Shown one piece after another: positions 24,320 to 39,300 of a DNA stretch of 64,000 nucleotides (the stretch's first letter is position 1; every line of letters starts with the position of its first letter). Position numbers and translations under genes: made by a program. This DNA is from Anisakis pegreffii (taxonomy: Eukaryota > Nematoda > Chromadorea > Rhabditida > Anisakidae). Location of the stretch: the NCBI GenBank assembly GCA_035041965.1, contig JAPYMA010002155.1:44088-108087 (forward strand). Direction: 5' to 3'. The notes under the pieces are model-generated. The model had not been told where the DNA came from, searched no databases, and saw only the letters and a program-made list of their open reading frames with translations.

Positions 24320-27300
24320 CTGAAATAGATGAATTGTATTTTGCAGAGATACTAGCCCGACTCATAATAACACATTCGATTATCACATACACAATAATGA
24401 ACTGCATCGCTGTAATTATCATAAATTCATCTAAAATACACCACCTTATTTCATTCGTCACTAAGCCCAGGGAATACAATCTTGCCTTGCCGAGTTTTTG
24501 AAGTGCGATCTATCAAATGAGTATCGAACACCTTACTGATCGTTTTTTTTGCATAGCGGAGGAGCAGAAGGGAAGGAAGGTCCAATAGAAGAAGAGGGAT
24601 TTGTCAGCGAAACGGAGATTAAAAGTTATTCTTTTGGAAGCGATCAGGAAAAGACGAGTGCAATTAGTTGAGGGAGCGTGCTCTTCAACAATACATACGA
24701 ACGAATGCTGACGATAATTAAGTTTATTAGCGCTCTGCAAAACATCATGAATTTCATTGCGTTCACACGTTTTCGTTCCAAAAAAACAAGTGACAAATTG
24801 CAGTGCAATTATCATCAAATAGGAAATTATGAATTATTGCGAACGATCCGTTTCGATTTTGATTACTTGCACTCATATGCTCAACAACTCGTACAAAATA
24901 ATTGACTTGTGTTGGGTCGATGGCCATCGAATCGCACGTCTTTCGATGGCCTCGCATATACGCTCAAACTTTGCCTTGCCGATGGTCATCGAAAAAATCT
25001 ATTGGTTTCCAACTGTTTTAGCCACATTTAGGACTGAGCCTAAGCCAATGTACAAGCCTAAATGTAAGCTTGAGTCTAAAAGTAATTTTAGATCAGAGAT
25101 CGAGTTTCGGATTAAGATAGACACTCAAGATAGACATTATATGTGCTCACAAATGCTATAACTTGCCCATAAAATAAAGGAAATGATGAAATGGCTGTCT
25201 CCAGCAATTAGTTGATATTGCGCATTCGTATGAAAATCTCGCTGGTATTAGTTCAGCAAACCGAAAAAAAATCAAATCGTCGCATTCGGATCAATCCGCT
25301 GAGGCATACAAATCAAATATCAGAGTCATATAAATATTACACGCACGTCAAGGTGTTCTATTACATTTGCAATGCGACTGCACAAAATTCAGCACAAATC
25401 ATATTCGTGTTTAATTTGAGGGAGAATTGAATTTTGATATCAAAAGTACACACACAAACAACACTTTAATTTCAAGACGAATCAACAGATGAAGTTTCAC
25501 TATTGATCGATATGAACGGATGTTATGTTGTGCTGTGTTGTGTGTGAAGAAATACAAAGAGCATTGTTGGTTCAGAACTGAAAGGAACCTGTAAAACACT
25601 GAAGGGTTTCTTTCGAGTTATTGATGATACAAACGAATGAATTGTTTTTGTTACGTGCTATATTTTCGTTGGAAATTCATCTTAAAACGTATTAGCCATA
25701 TAATATGCAAAAGGATATTCTCTAATTGTGAGTCATATTCCACATAACAAACACAGCTCCTAACAGACGTTGTGTATTTAGTGAGGAATGAACGGGTTTG
25801 CCAAATACCAAAAAAGATACTCATTGTTTAGCTAACGCACAAAATATCTGATAATATGCAAAATGCAAGTTCAGTTTTGCATGCAGCATACAGCTGCAGC
25901 AAAAACTGCCGCATTCAACCAGTAGTTGATCGTTGTATGTGAATTTTATCACTTCTGGCCTGCTTTTGCAAAAATTTGCAATATGACAAAGCGATACAAT
26001 GAGATTTTTCATTCGTGGAAATATTATAGTTAATTTAATGTTTACTGTTAATTCAATACAAGCGCAGTCAATCTGATAGTTAACGGTAGTTAATTGAAAC
26101 AAAAAATAGAAAGAAGTATGATTGGTTCAGTATTACAAGAAACATACGGGCTATTGCTGCATGAATACCAGCTCAGTGAACAGTAAGTGATGTTGTTTCA
26201 CGCTCAATTAAACTTTCGCAGTCATTGGTGAGAAATGCAACAAACGCACACTTATTGTTAACATAACGCATTGCAGTTTTTTTTGCGATTCGTACTGAGG
26301 AAAACATGATGAATGAGAAGCAAATTTGCATATTGAATTAATTCATTGTAATAGTGTTTGTGAGGAAATGAAGGCAAAAGTTGGACTGTATTGATCACAA
26401 GGATAAGCTTGATATATAGGACGTTTCCACGCTGATCATTTGTAGTGCTCGTTGGATGACTCAACAAACGTGTGTACTTTTACACATTCGGACTCTCTTC
26501 GCTCGAACGACTGTCTTCATCACTCGACACGGAAACATCATGTGACAACACACTGGTACTTGTTCTTTGAGTGGGGTGGGGGTTTGTTGGGTAGTATTTC
26601 GAGCACGAGGTATATCATGTTGTGAATAGCAATGAAAATAGTAATACCATAATGGATGAGGAATGATACAAGAAAAACAAGCAAAATATATCCCAATAAT
26701 AAGAATAACAAAAAAGATGACGAATGAAAACAACGGCAATGAAATACGACAATCCTAAATAACATTAACTGCTCAGATGGATAAAGGCAAACGAAGATGA
26801 TTTACTTCATCATCACAGCATCTTTTGACATGCTCAGTCGCATGATCACACTCAGCAAGACGTTATGAAACTATCAAAATACATCACCGAAGACTACGAA
26901 CTGATTTGTTATTCTTATACGTAGGAAATATGTAAATGAATAAAGAAGAGGGCATTATTCTATGAAGTAGAAGACATATTCAGTGTTAATATGATTATGT
27001 ATAATATTGTATGCGTTCAGTATAATATCATCAAGGTGTATTTGTGTATGTGTGTATATACATATATTTTTATGCAGCAGCACAGTTAGTAGTGGTTGTT
27101 ACGTTAAATTCATAAGGTATATAGTTTAGTTATACATATTTACTATTTATTTGTGTTTCGCATTAATCATCTAGGAAATGGGTGAACGAACCACCGCGAC
27201 ATCAACAATACATCATCGAAACGCATCATCGTATACACAGAATAATGATTACATTATAATTACTCTCAACATTGCACCAATCAATGACATACACAGATAT

Positions 27301-30300
27301 ATATCCACTGGACCGAATAAGTTGTCAACCTCACTCAGAGAACAGTGTTTTAGATCGAGCAGCCAGCCGGTTGCCGGAACGCTATATGTGCTTAGTTATA
27401 TGCTGTTCGCTGTTCATATCGCTTCTTCATCAGCACATCGCACTCGCGATTAGCAACTCTTAATAATTCTCACCTTCTTCATGCTATAGCTCAAATAGTT
27501 TCGTGTTTGTTTATTCATATCAGTTCATATTCCACTTCGATGCTCATTATCTTGTAACCAAATTTGACATTATCTTAACGCTAATCTCTTCGCGATTTAT
27601 TTCACACAGAATCAGTTTTATGCAAAGAATCGTTTTGTGAATGCACTGTCGTCACCTGTTCAGCGATTTTGCTGCTTCCTAAACTAGCTATAACTGGAAG
27701 ACTTGCAAAGCACCAAGTTCTGTTACAGTGACGCGATTAACGGCAAGTTCAGGTTCGTGCCAATCGACCGACATGCTGCTACTCAATGGTCTGAATTTTA
27801 TTTGATGACACAACAAAATTCGCGAAATATTCGTGATTCGTGAAATTTTTTTTGCGATTAGCGACTGCATTTACACTGATTGAGGAAGGACGTTCAGCAA
27901 ACGATTTGCAAACGGAATTTAGAAATTCATTTTGAAAAATAAATCGATGCGGCCGCAGCGATAGCAGTTGTCAGGTGTGGTCCGTCATTCGAGAGCACAT
28001 GTTCGTTCGTTCGACTGGCTGCTGAATAATGGCGATGATCAAAGAGAGCGCACCACTTGCTAATCTAATACGGAACCAACTTTTATCATTGCCTAAAATC
28101 ACATTCAAATCGCTCATAAAGAGTTCTCTGTTATTCCTTGCTCGCACCACACACCTACTACCCATATCACAAAATCTCGTCACTGCTCAAAAATTCTTTG
28201 GCAGATTACGTTCTTAGAAACTCTCAGAGAAATCGTCGAACGGAGACTATTGAAAGAACTGCGGGGCATACTTTGTTGGGTGCAGAGACATGTGCTGAGT
28301 TATGGAGCATTTTGACGAGTTCGGAACTGTAACTAAGATATTGCTTAACAAAATCGCAAAGACTGCTAACAAGCACAATGCTGTGTTCAGTTGGCTTGAG
28401 CAAGTGAAGTGTGATGATGGTCTTACGTAAGATGTTGTGTTTTCTCAAAAGCTTCTTGCAAACCCATCAGCCGATTTCGTAATGCGATCTAGAAACGATC
28501 ATATGCTCTATGTAATAATGCAGTTTCGTCGTCATTTTCGTACCATATGTGGCTTTGTTCGACGACAACGAATTCAACGAGCAGTTAATCGCTTATGCCA
28601 TTTGAATGTGTTCAATGAAACGTTCCGATGGTTTTTGGTTTAGTGTGAATTGGTTTTTGAAACGCTCTTAATTGTTTATAAAAACGGTTCGTTCGTTCGA
28701 ATGTTTACGAAACGACTACTTGGAGATATGTGTGCGCATATTTACATTTCTTTAGTGCTCACCACACAAAAATGGCCATTTGAATAGATCATCGAAACGA
28801 GCGTTTACAATGATTCATCGGACGCAACCATCGTAATTTTTATTACAAATCTTTCCATGAAATTGCCTGCCTAGCTAGTATTCATCTCTGCCCCGAACCC
28901 TTACGCCCTCCATCCAACTCATATCAAACGAAATCTTCTCACTTTCGAACTCTCTATCTATCTATCTCTTCACCGCTTTCGAACATCATTTACGCCTTCA
29001 GAGCAAAATGTAGCGGTCGGCATTCACTTTCATTTGTTGAAAATATTTCATCACATAGATGATGATGCTAATACAAACCAAGAATAATAAATACTTTTCA
29101 CAAGACATCATCGAAACCAAATATTGAAACAAACATTAAAATTTATTCAACGTCAAAGAAAACGTTCCATTCAATCATTCTGAATTGAACATACAAATTT
29201 ATATGGCGACCGACGGACAATGTTTTTGTAGAGAATTTCCGAAAGCAATACGAAAGCAATACGTGTGTTTTCGAGATCTATATAGTATGTAAATGTGTGG
29301 GTTTGCTGATTGAGTGCGAAGCGTGAATCACAGAATTGAGCAACGAATAAATATTTTGAGAGTGAATGAATCGACAAATCTTATGAAATGAACAATGAAG
29401 AAAAATTTAATGAATGAGTCTTTTGACGATTGGCTGCTATCAAATGTGTGTGGTGATCACACTCAACGTGGGGCAGAATCTACGTGCAGCGCCGCATATT
29501 TGCTATAGTAGCAGCAGTACGGTAATATCGCTTCACCATGAATGGAGAGCATTTCTACGGGTTGACAACAATTGCAAAATCATATTTCTTCTTCGGTTCG
29601 TTCCGTATCATCGCATATCGAGCAGAAAACAAACGAAACGGTTGCCAGAAACCTTACTTGTCATTTGTAAGGTGCATAGCGGGCTAATAGATGAATCAAA
29701 ACACCAACGTTATGCTGTTGACAAATGGATTACTTAGGTAAATAAGCAGATCGTATTACTTTCGTCAAGTTTTCGGCGTTATGCCATCTTCAGGAATATC
29801 TCTTACAATTAGTGAATGTTAAAAAGAAAAGAAGCGGTTCGACATTTCTTTGCCGTATATGAAATGATAGTTGTGCGCTGTTCAGGCTTGTCTTTGCAAT
29901 GGTTTATAAAGAAAACAGCAGACGATAAACGCGATCAAGAGAAAAACAGAACGTGACAAAAAAGCCACAAAAAACGCAGATATGACTGATGTGTGAATAA
30001 TGAACAGCACTTTTTTTCAAAACAAAAAAAAAAGAATTTGATTATTGATAATCATTTGAAATCAGAACAGAACACAGGAAATGACTACGATGAGTAATTG
30101 ATTATGAAAGCTGTTTCAGCTGCTTCATCGTTTTGTATGACTTGTATCGAAAAGTGCGCAGCTGTGTAAATGCAATAATTCGATTCTTTTTTCGAATGAT
30201 TTCATCAGTATTCACTGTGATTTTTAGGAAATTTCTCGATGCAATGGAACAAGACCAAGAATTTTTTCGGCTCAAAAGCTCTCCGGCGCGTACGCAAATT

Positions 30301-33300
30301 GAGCCGAAGTTTTTCCTCATTCTTTAGAAGTGGGTCAACTGCTTGGGTTAAGATTACTCACAATCAGAGGAACGCTGAATGGCTGCGGACTCGTCGTCGC
30401 TTACAGTAGTAGTTTTGCTATCGTTCGTGCAAAACACTGGCAGCGTGATGGGAAGTTTGCAGTGGAACTTCTGCTCGCGCATATAACGAATATAAGCCAG
30501 AAGAATAAGAAACGAAACAAATAAATGCCTAAATGTCAACAGAAAGTTTCGTAAATGCACTGCACGAGCACGCGTCTAACAATCACGTTGACACGAATAC
30601 ATTAAGACGATGAAATTGAAATGTGAGAATAAATCTGAACGAATGAACCGAAAAAGAATTTATGCTTTTCAACATCGAAGAAATATTATCAATTCAACTT
30701 CACATCGATTTTATTTCATTACGAAAACAAAATCAATATAACACTTTTCAAAGTGTCGGAATTTCATCTTTTGAAGCAAATTTCGATTATTTGATTATTT
30801 TTCTGCATATTCTGAGCACTATTCTTCGCATCTCTTGCACGTTCTTATCAGTATCAAGTCTACACCACAATTTTTTTTGTTTCATTTGTTGTTGTTTAAT
30901 GTTATCGTCAAATAAAGTGACGTATGTGAATGAAAAAAAAACGAAAATTCTATTTTTCAGTTCATATGAATTTTTTTGATTCTCCTTAGTAGTTTCTTAA
31001 ATCGTTTATTCGCTTGTTTGTTTGTGAACGTTCGAAATTTCAGATGGCGTTGATAGCGATGTGTTGTTAAACTCACTAACGCTCAAAACATACTTCCTTA
31101 CGCTCAAATTACTTACGCTCAGTTTGAAATTTCCGAATGAGTTTCTATGAAATAAAAAGAAATGAACCAATGAGGAGTAGTTTGATGAACGATGACAATT
31201 AACGGAATGCGATAAGCATTTGAAAGACGCAATGAAAATGGAATTAAAAAAGAAAAGTAAATATGAGTGCATTGATATGGAGTAGTCGGATTCATAGCAA
31301 ATGCATAACGACCTTAAATGGAAAACTACAATTAATAATATTTATACATTCGTTTCGTCAATATTTACTCGTTGCGTTCGTCTCGATACGATTACTGTTG
31401 TTGTCAGTACTGATAGACGCTCACTAGTGATTAGTTTTATCAGGCATTTGCAAATTTTGATTGCTTCCATCAATCTTTCACTTCGTCGCTTGCATTTTTT
31501 GCATCCAAAAAATATGCGACTGCTTTTTCGAAATGAATGAAGCTTCGCAATCGGTTGGTTGCATTTCGTGCAGATCGTAACGATTCTTCACCTAATCCTA
31601 AGCACACACTAACCTTCATTACGCTCCCATAGAGAAGTTGATCAATCAGGTCATATAAACAATCCATCAACCTGATCCACTTTCAGTGAAAATTCAAATC
31701 TCGAGCAAAGAGGGTATTTTGAACGAAACAATCTAATGGCCGTTCATTAGGAGAAATTTTCGTAGAAAATATCTATTGCTTGGTAACTGCTCAAAAAAAA
31801 TGAATGGAATCGTAGTGAATGAGAGAAGGAGGAGGATTAATGCAGAATGGATTTGTTTAGTTTAAGTGATCAATATATTAGCTTGCAAGTGCACCTCAGA
31901 AACAGTGATATTGTTCAGAGACGAGGCGTACTCAGTTAGTGATGCAATGTTGATCGATAATCGAAATTATGCAGTAATGATCAGATCAGTTGATTGAACT
32001 TATCGAACACTTCTTCATGACAGTTATGTCAGATAAGCGTAATGATAAGTAAAATGGAGAGTAGCAACAATAAGAGAACGAAACTGATCAGGATGGTCTC
32101 TCTGAAAAGAAAGCTAATTGTAAGCTGAAAAAGAGCAAAAATTATTAAACGATGAATTCAAGTCTGCACGATGTGGAAATAATGGAATGTGGATTACATA
32201 AGCAGAAATTCGTATTTTTCGATAATTGAAGGGAATACCACAAAATTGCTCTAGAAGAATGGTTCAAGTGTTTGCCAGTGTTTAGATATCGTACGGAGTC
32301 ATCATTTACGGAACATCTTTCCTTCTGCATTATTTGAATATTATTCGTTTATCATTAAAACAGTTATTGAAAAAACATACTTAACCAGCCGTTAATCAGA
32401 TTTGTGCGTACATGCGGCTGGCATGAAATAGATTTAGTACAAGGACGCTCAAAACAGCTTCTAAACAAGTTGAAGCAGTCGATGAAGATTTGTGGGAAGG
32501 AGGTGAATGTTTCAATATGAAAGATGACCGGAGATGAGTGGTAAGCAACTGCCCAACAAGATAGAGCAATGACACAAAGTAACATGAAACGAAACTCAGA
32601 AGCAGAGGGAGGGGAGTGTATGCGTCTGGTAGTAAGTACATGAGCAATTTATCATCAAAATTGTTTGTTGATAACAACCGTTTCGTCGTTAAACACTCAC
32701 AAATAACATTCAGACTTTTTTGAGTAGTTTCAACGCGTGAGTAAATCGATAGCAATCAATGCAAGCGAACCAGAATTATTATGTTCTAAGACGATTGACT
32801 GATAAGATACTCATAAAGAATTTTGTAACTGTAGCGAATCGAAATGTTCAGTATGTTCGGGAGAAACGCTTCTGTGGTTTTGTTATCGAATCACGTCGAT
32901 GACAAACGGAAGGGAAGATACAGGAAGGATATGAGTCATGAGATGTCCAAATCGCATTCAAACATTTGATTCATTTTTGATTTGAGAAGAAAATTGAAGA
33001 AGAAGAAAGGAAGTGGTTCGGTTATAATGATGCATCATCATGCATTCCAGAACCAATTCATTCATATTTCGTCATTTATTGCTGCTCTTTACAACACGAT
33101 CGTTTGATCCACAATTATTCACTGCAGAATTCATTGACGCTCGGCAACGTCAGAGGATCTTTATTGCTGACTTAAAATAGACTCAGGAGGCGATGTGCAT
33201 CTCGATAACCAGCCATCCTCTGTCTGCTGAAGAGAATGTTGATGCAAAGTCCACTTCCCAGGAACCCATCACCTTAATTTTCATGATAGACATGGATCTC

Positions 33301-34557
33301 TGGGTCACTAGGCTGTGGTCAGTGATGAAGTCGGATGGATAATCGAAATTTTCCGAAAGTGCAAATTCACAGGGTGATCAACAAGATTTGCACTGGTCGA
33401 TAAACAGTGGAATAAATGATTAGCGGCAACGCAAATGTTGATAAGCCATAATAAGCTTGTCAATAACTGATAACTGGGGTTGACTGATTCATCTGTGTGT
33501 GTGTGCAATCAGAAACTATCCTTAAGTTCGGTACTTCCTATCGAAAAATCTTCCTGTTCATTTTTCATTTAACTTTCCCCTCAACACTCAAGCATCCTAC
33601 ACTTCCTGCTTCATGTGATACAGCAGCTTTTCATTTAAGGGTCTGTTCAGAATCACATGAAAATGAAAAGGAAGACGGTTGAATGCTGATAGTGTATAAA
33701 GAAAATGCGAGTTTGTGCGTTTGATATGCTGTTTGTTTAGGAATGTGAACGCATCGTGTATAAATTGTTATCACCGACACAGTATTCAACACAGATCTGA
33801 ACAACACACATTCTTTGCTTGTATCGATGATGCATGCATGCATAATACATACTTCTGTAGACAACAACACAAGCCGATTTGTTGTGTTCTGATTATGATA
33901 TGATATGATTCAATTCCATTGAACTGATGCAGCCGTTGTAAACGCTCTTAACCTGATGTGGAATCGCTGAAATCATCATGACAGTGATCACCTATGGCGT
34001 ATATGATCCGACCCAATAAAGCCATTGTATCTGCTTGCTTCAGCGCAGTCCTCATCCCCTGCTTTCTAACACTGCTTGTTATTTGTTTCAGAAAAGCAAA
34101 ACCGTATTTGTTCCGAATTGACCGTCTCGGCCAACGCATAATGTTCTTTGGAAGCACACAATTGCCAGTCATGAAGAATATAGTGAACGAATGTTCACAA
34201 CACGAACGTATTTGTTAGTTGTACGATCTGTGGGAATGAATGTCTATGAGTGTATTGCATCTTATATTTGCATTAGTGAGGGAACGAATAATACCAATGA
34301 AGCATCATCATTGTTATTGTGCTTTTTATAAATATCCTATGCACTAAATAGACAATACAACGAAGTATGATACAAAAGAATTTGTCTTTATCAACTTTGG
34401 TGATAAAGTAAAAGTACCTAATCTAAATCTAATCAATTAATTCAATCAATTACAACTTATAACGAAGTTAAATGGGTGTACAGATGAAACAGACATCATT
34501 CTTGTGTTTTTGAAGATATGGTGATCAAGAGATAACATAACGTTGGTTTAAATTCTA
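24320..34557. other. 10-kb region without recognisable genes
   Basis: AT-rich sequence upstream of filamin and downstream of the collagen. All open frames are short, many lack an ATG, and none shows a domain or consistent splice signals. It should contain the filamin promoter and any missing 5' exon(s). A candidate first exon near 24490-24512 (ATC GCA CTT CAA AAA CTC) could splice through a GC donor to 24319, but this is speculative. A short frame with higher GC content at 33948-34172 (-) is noted as unresolved. Confidence 0.5.
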
Positions 34558-35588
34558 TTAGATCGGTGCGATCAAAAGATGCGATCGGGGTGGGCAAGGA
34601 CAGTAAGCCGCATCACCACCTGGAAGTCCATCTACTCCTTTAGCTCCGATCTTGCCATCCTCTCCAGCTTGTCCTTGTTTGCCTGGTGCACCGATCAGTC
34701 CCACTGGACCTTGCTTTCCAGTCGCTCCTACCTTACCATCAACACCTGGATTCCCGGCAGGTCCCGGCGGTCCTTGTGGTCCTTTCGGTCCACGTCTCCC
34801 TTTACCTTTTCTTCCATCCTTACCAGACTCTCCTTTATGGCCCGCAGCACCTGCTGGGCCAACCGGGCCAATATCACCAGCTGGACCAACTGGGCCCACA
34901 GGTCCTATTTTACCCGCAGGTCCAGCAGGTCCCGGTTTTCCATCTGGTCCAGGTTCACCTTGCGATCCATCAGGTCCCAATTCACCTGGAGGTCCGAGTG
35001 GGCATTTGAAGCAACCGTTGTCAGCCCTAAGACATGGATTAGTAGGTAGTGCTGGTGGACCATCTATTCCAGGTGTTCCACGAGGTCCTGGTGCTAAAAG
35101 TGCTCAGTTAAGTGATCGTTGGGAAAATCTCAAAGTCCTTCTGGATTTTCACTACCAGAGTTATGGTCTTCTCGCGAGCTTACTTATAATCATTATCAAA
35201 CAAAGAATATAACGACAAACAACTCACGTCCTTCAGGTCCAGGTTCCCCAGCCGGACCAGGTGGTCCTTGTGGACACTGTGGCTTCATCGTTTCGCAATG
35301 ACAAAACGACGGCAGTCCAGCAAAATTCTGCCGTTTCTTACGGGAGAGTGCAGCTTTGAAAGCATTTTGATGCGGCCTCTCTTGAGGTGCAGTCAACTGC
35401 GTTTGTATATCGATCATTAGTGACCATGCTGAATCTGTATTAACACGAAACGCTTGTACTTGTTGAATCACTTCGTTATGAACAACGTTTATTGCTGAGT
35501 AGAAGGTTGGTATCATTAGAGTACACATCAACGTCGTAATACAGCTGCACAACACCGCGAAATACATCAACACACGAATCTCGTTCAT
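34558..35588 (-). CDS. cuticle collagen (nematode COL family)
   Basis: Two exons, 35228-35588 and 34558-35093, joined by donor C|GTGAGTTG and acceptor TTTTAG, encode 298 residues, the usual length for nematode cuticle collagens. The N-terminus carries one hydrophobic membrane/signal segment (about residues 7-30) in a Col_cuticle_N-type domain. The cleavage site RKKRQ lies near residue 85. Then comes a short Gly-X-Y block, a cysteine-bearing interruption ([14 protein letters not shown]) and a long Gly-X-Y block of about 125 residues. The tail contains [10 protein letters not shown]. Cysteine pairs flanking each triple-helical block (FCHC...C, CX6CX2C, CXC) are the disulphide sites that register trimers. 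The product is secreted by hypodermis into the cuticle. The exact subfamily is not assigned. Confidence 0.96.
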
Positions 35589-36372
35589 TGTCTCCGAACG
35601 AATTCAAACCATCCGATAAAAATGACAAGAAACCACTCCAATCTACTTATATATCGCCGTGTTAACTGATTGAGGTAACACTGAGAGAATCAAGAACAAA
35701 ACAAGTTAGTTCATCATCAATCCCCACCTGCATTCTGATCTGCTCGTTGTCAAGTCCTATTATTATCCAAATTCGATGTTTCAATTTCATGACAATTCCC
35801 ATCTCACATATGGACAAAAACATTGCTGTCATCGAGTGAACTCAATCAGTGAATTGATGCAATGCAAAGGGTCATTTCGTTTTCAAAAGCAGGACAACTG
35901 ATGCGATTGATGATTTTGAAAAAAAATATGTGACACAATTTCTTCTTTTGTTACACAACCATAAAATCACATGTTTCGCTCAGAATCCTTTTGCAAAAAA
36001 CGCACCACTCAAAAGATGCTCGTGAATTTTATCGTTTGCAATTGAACATTTCTCATAGTAAGTTGGCAAGAACTTTCAGAATAACTCACGATTTATTGTT
36101 CAAATTCATCACTTCGTATTTATGACATTATAAAATCTGTTTATCATATTTCATTATTAAAATTTTCGCAAAATTCATATTCATGTTAAAGTATTATTAA
36201 AAATTATAATGAATTTCAAAAAAATTCATAGTTTTACCGAGCAAATATTTTACATTTCTTATAAACGTATGTATGTGAAAGCATCAAATTTTCTCGTGAA
36301 CTGATAAAATAAAAATTGAAAATGCACTTGAGCACATGAAAAACGATGAATTTAAAACGTTCAACAAAGAGA
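35589..36372. other. collagen upstream / SRBD1 downstream spacer
   Basis: AT-rich non-coding sequence. It should hold the collagen promoter (right of 35588 on the minus strand) and the 3' UTR of the SRBD1-like gene. No distinct motif was identified. Confidence 0.45.
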
Positions 36373-39300
36373 TCAATCAATAATAACAACTCCAATGCGA
36401 TTGCGTTCCAATTCCAAATTTCTTATACGCACTCGCACAGGCGTATTCACCTTAAAAAAACAACTCTGTATTGTTCATTTCAGCTGTGCTCAAATGGAAG
36501 TTCGGAAAATGAAATGAGAAACTAACGGGTGGAGGGATTGGAGGTAGTGTGGACTGATGTGCTAAAGCGTCACACCCAACGCCAATATCAATGAAAACAC
36601 CGAACTGAACATGATTCACAACCACTCCATTCAACACTTGATCAACGTGCAATGAATCTACTTTCATAACATCACTCTGAAACTGTCATTTCTTCATTTT
36701 AAGACATTTCATAGACGATGCACTCACAGAGCCCGAATGCGTCGTCTTAATTGACGAAACTGTCGTCATCGTTTAATACTGCAATTAGAAACATATTCAT
36801 GCTTAAAAAACATTTCAAAACCGAACCAAAAGTGCGGGAGGATTGGCTGTTAGCACAGGTCTTGTAAGGAGTTCCCATACGAGCGTCCATTCTGAACCTC
36901 GATCACGTATTTCTTTCTCAGCTGATAACAACTTTTGTTTCACTGTTTCAGTACCAATCTGCGACAAGTCACAACCGATTTGCGTCATCATACTGTAACA
37001 AATCAGAAACCATTATTGAATTCAAGATGGAGAATTATTTTGAGATGCTTCAATTCTAATAGAATAGACACTTAAATGAATGGTTTTTGAATGTACTTGC
37101 TTTTTAGCAATATGATAACTTTCAGGGTGAACTGGTGTAGAGTCAAGTGGATTCGATGGGTGCGACGATGCAATTTTACGTTTCTTTTTCGACGGTTCAC
37201 TAGCCGACGATTGTGAATCACTAACATAAATGAATAAAAAGCCAGCACACTGCTCAAAACTTTTCGGTCCAATACCACTGATTTCCTGCAAAAAAATAAA
37301 AATACTTTCACGATATTAAGTACTGATTGAATAAAACTTCACCGCATACACAGCATAGAAGATTACGTCCTGATAAAATGAACGTAAGCATAAAAAAGTC
37401 CACGTGTAGAGATGTTCGTCGTCTATCTCAGTTCTCTTCAACGCGTTTGATGAATACAACAGAGTAATCATGTTTTCGAAGTACTGCGTTAATATTACAG
37501 ATCAAGCATTCCCGCAATAACCAAACAACTAAGTACCTACCTTGAGTTCTTCCCGATTTCTGATTTTGCCGTTCTCTTGACGATATTTCACAATGCTAGC
37601 CGCAGTTTTCTTGTTCAGTCCAGAAACTCTTCTGAAAGCACAATGAATAATGCAATAGAGCACTTAAAAACTGATCGTGAGGAATAAATCATAAAATTGG
37701 AACTTTCCTGAGCACATCCTTGCAGTGAAAATTTTCATTGATTACAATTAAAAAATGAATTCAGTACAGAGCATATGCCAGAGATCGAGTCTCGTATCAA
37801 AAGCAGTGCAGCGAACAGCATCAATAAGAACCAAACTAACTGTAAAAGTTGCGCAGAAGCGACGTTCACGTCCACACCAACACTACTAACACACTCACGA
37901 ACAACAACATCCAACATCTCATCCAAGTGCTTCTCATTCACTGAATGCTGCAATTTTTGTTTCAGATCACACACTCAGACTGATGGATGCTTCAATTATA
38001 AACATAAAACCAACCTGATAACTTCCAACTCCAAGATGTTTTGGCGCAATTTTAATATATTCCGATACTGGATCGATAACACGTCTCGCAAGAGACACTG
38101 AAAGTGATTCACATCATTGCTTGAGATTTGCTGACTGATCACTGTAGGAACACAAAAACCACCACCACAAAAAACAATACCGGCACTTCTGATGTTAATA
38201 TCAATATCTGGCAATTCCTTTGCAGCCAATTCAGTTGCACTATAGATGGATGCACCGCACTCCGATATAACACTGAAATTATTTAAATTCATTTGTTTTG
38301 ACAAAACATTTCACCTTTCACTTGAATTAAAGAGTCATGTTTTATTTTGCTGATATTCTTTGTGAATGTTAAGAGTCTTATCTGAACAAATTTCGGGATG
38401 CGTTTAAAAACTACGATTCGTTAACAATTCAACATTTGACATCAGTTTATAATGTTTTGTATAGTTTACGAGAAGAAAAGGCAAATTTTAATGAAGCTGT
38501 TGAAAGAGACCAAAACTTCACGGTAATTGGTGCGAATATATTGCGTTTGATAAGGGAAGCGATAGCGCACTGCGTTGGTCGACTCGCCGTACCGTTCCCA
38601 ACGGCAATCACCAGTGATGACGAATCGCATTTCTGCACCAAATTGCTGACGATTCTTTCAGCTTGTTCGTTCATCGTCCAGCTGTCATCCTCTTTCGTCT
38701 TTCTACTTTGTTTCATCAGATAAAAAACACCCGTATCAATCAGTTCACCTGAATTACGATATAAAGTCATACTCGATGCAATATATATAGTTTGATCAAG
38801 TGATCTATTTTAAAAATGCTCCCAAAGAATGCTGAATATTAAAATTTTGCAAATAAGTATGACTTTATGAGCATTCATGATGCTTAACTGAAGCCTCCTC
38901 AATGTATAGCATCTGTTGCTTATTCAGATCCCTTGATTCGGATTAAAATCCATCTTGAAAAAACAACCAACCATTAGCGGCCACAAGAGCACATTTACAA
39001 CCGTTCGCATAACCGGGGTCGATAGCCAATACAGGCCGACCTTTAATTGGTTTTGTTAGCAGTAATTCACGAACATTCTTTGCGAAATAGTCAATCGCCG
39101 ATCGTTCAGCTTTGTTCAGAAGACGTCTTCTTTAAATGGAATTGTTTCATTGCCGGAAGATAAAAATCAAAAAAATCATTGACTATAATGGAAGAACTGA
39201 ATTAACGAACGATCTCGACTGAAGAATCACAGCTTATAAAATGAACATAGATGACAGCATCGAATATAACTGATATGAATGAATAACGAATAAGAATCGT

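Noticed and set aside
33948..34172. 74-codon minus-strand frame with somewhat higher GC content
   Set aside because: No family recognised and no convincing flanking splice sites; a plus-strand frame overlaps it equally well.
34579..35212. Long plus-strand proline/serine-rich open frames
   Set aside because: They are antisense shadows of the collagen Gly-X-Y repeats on the minus strand.
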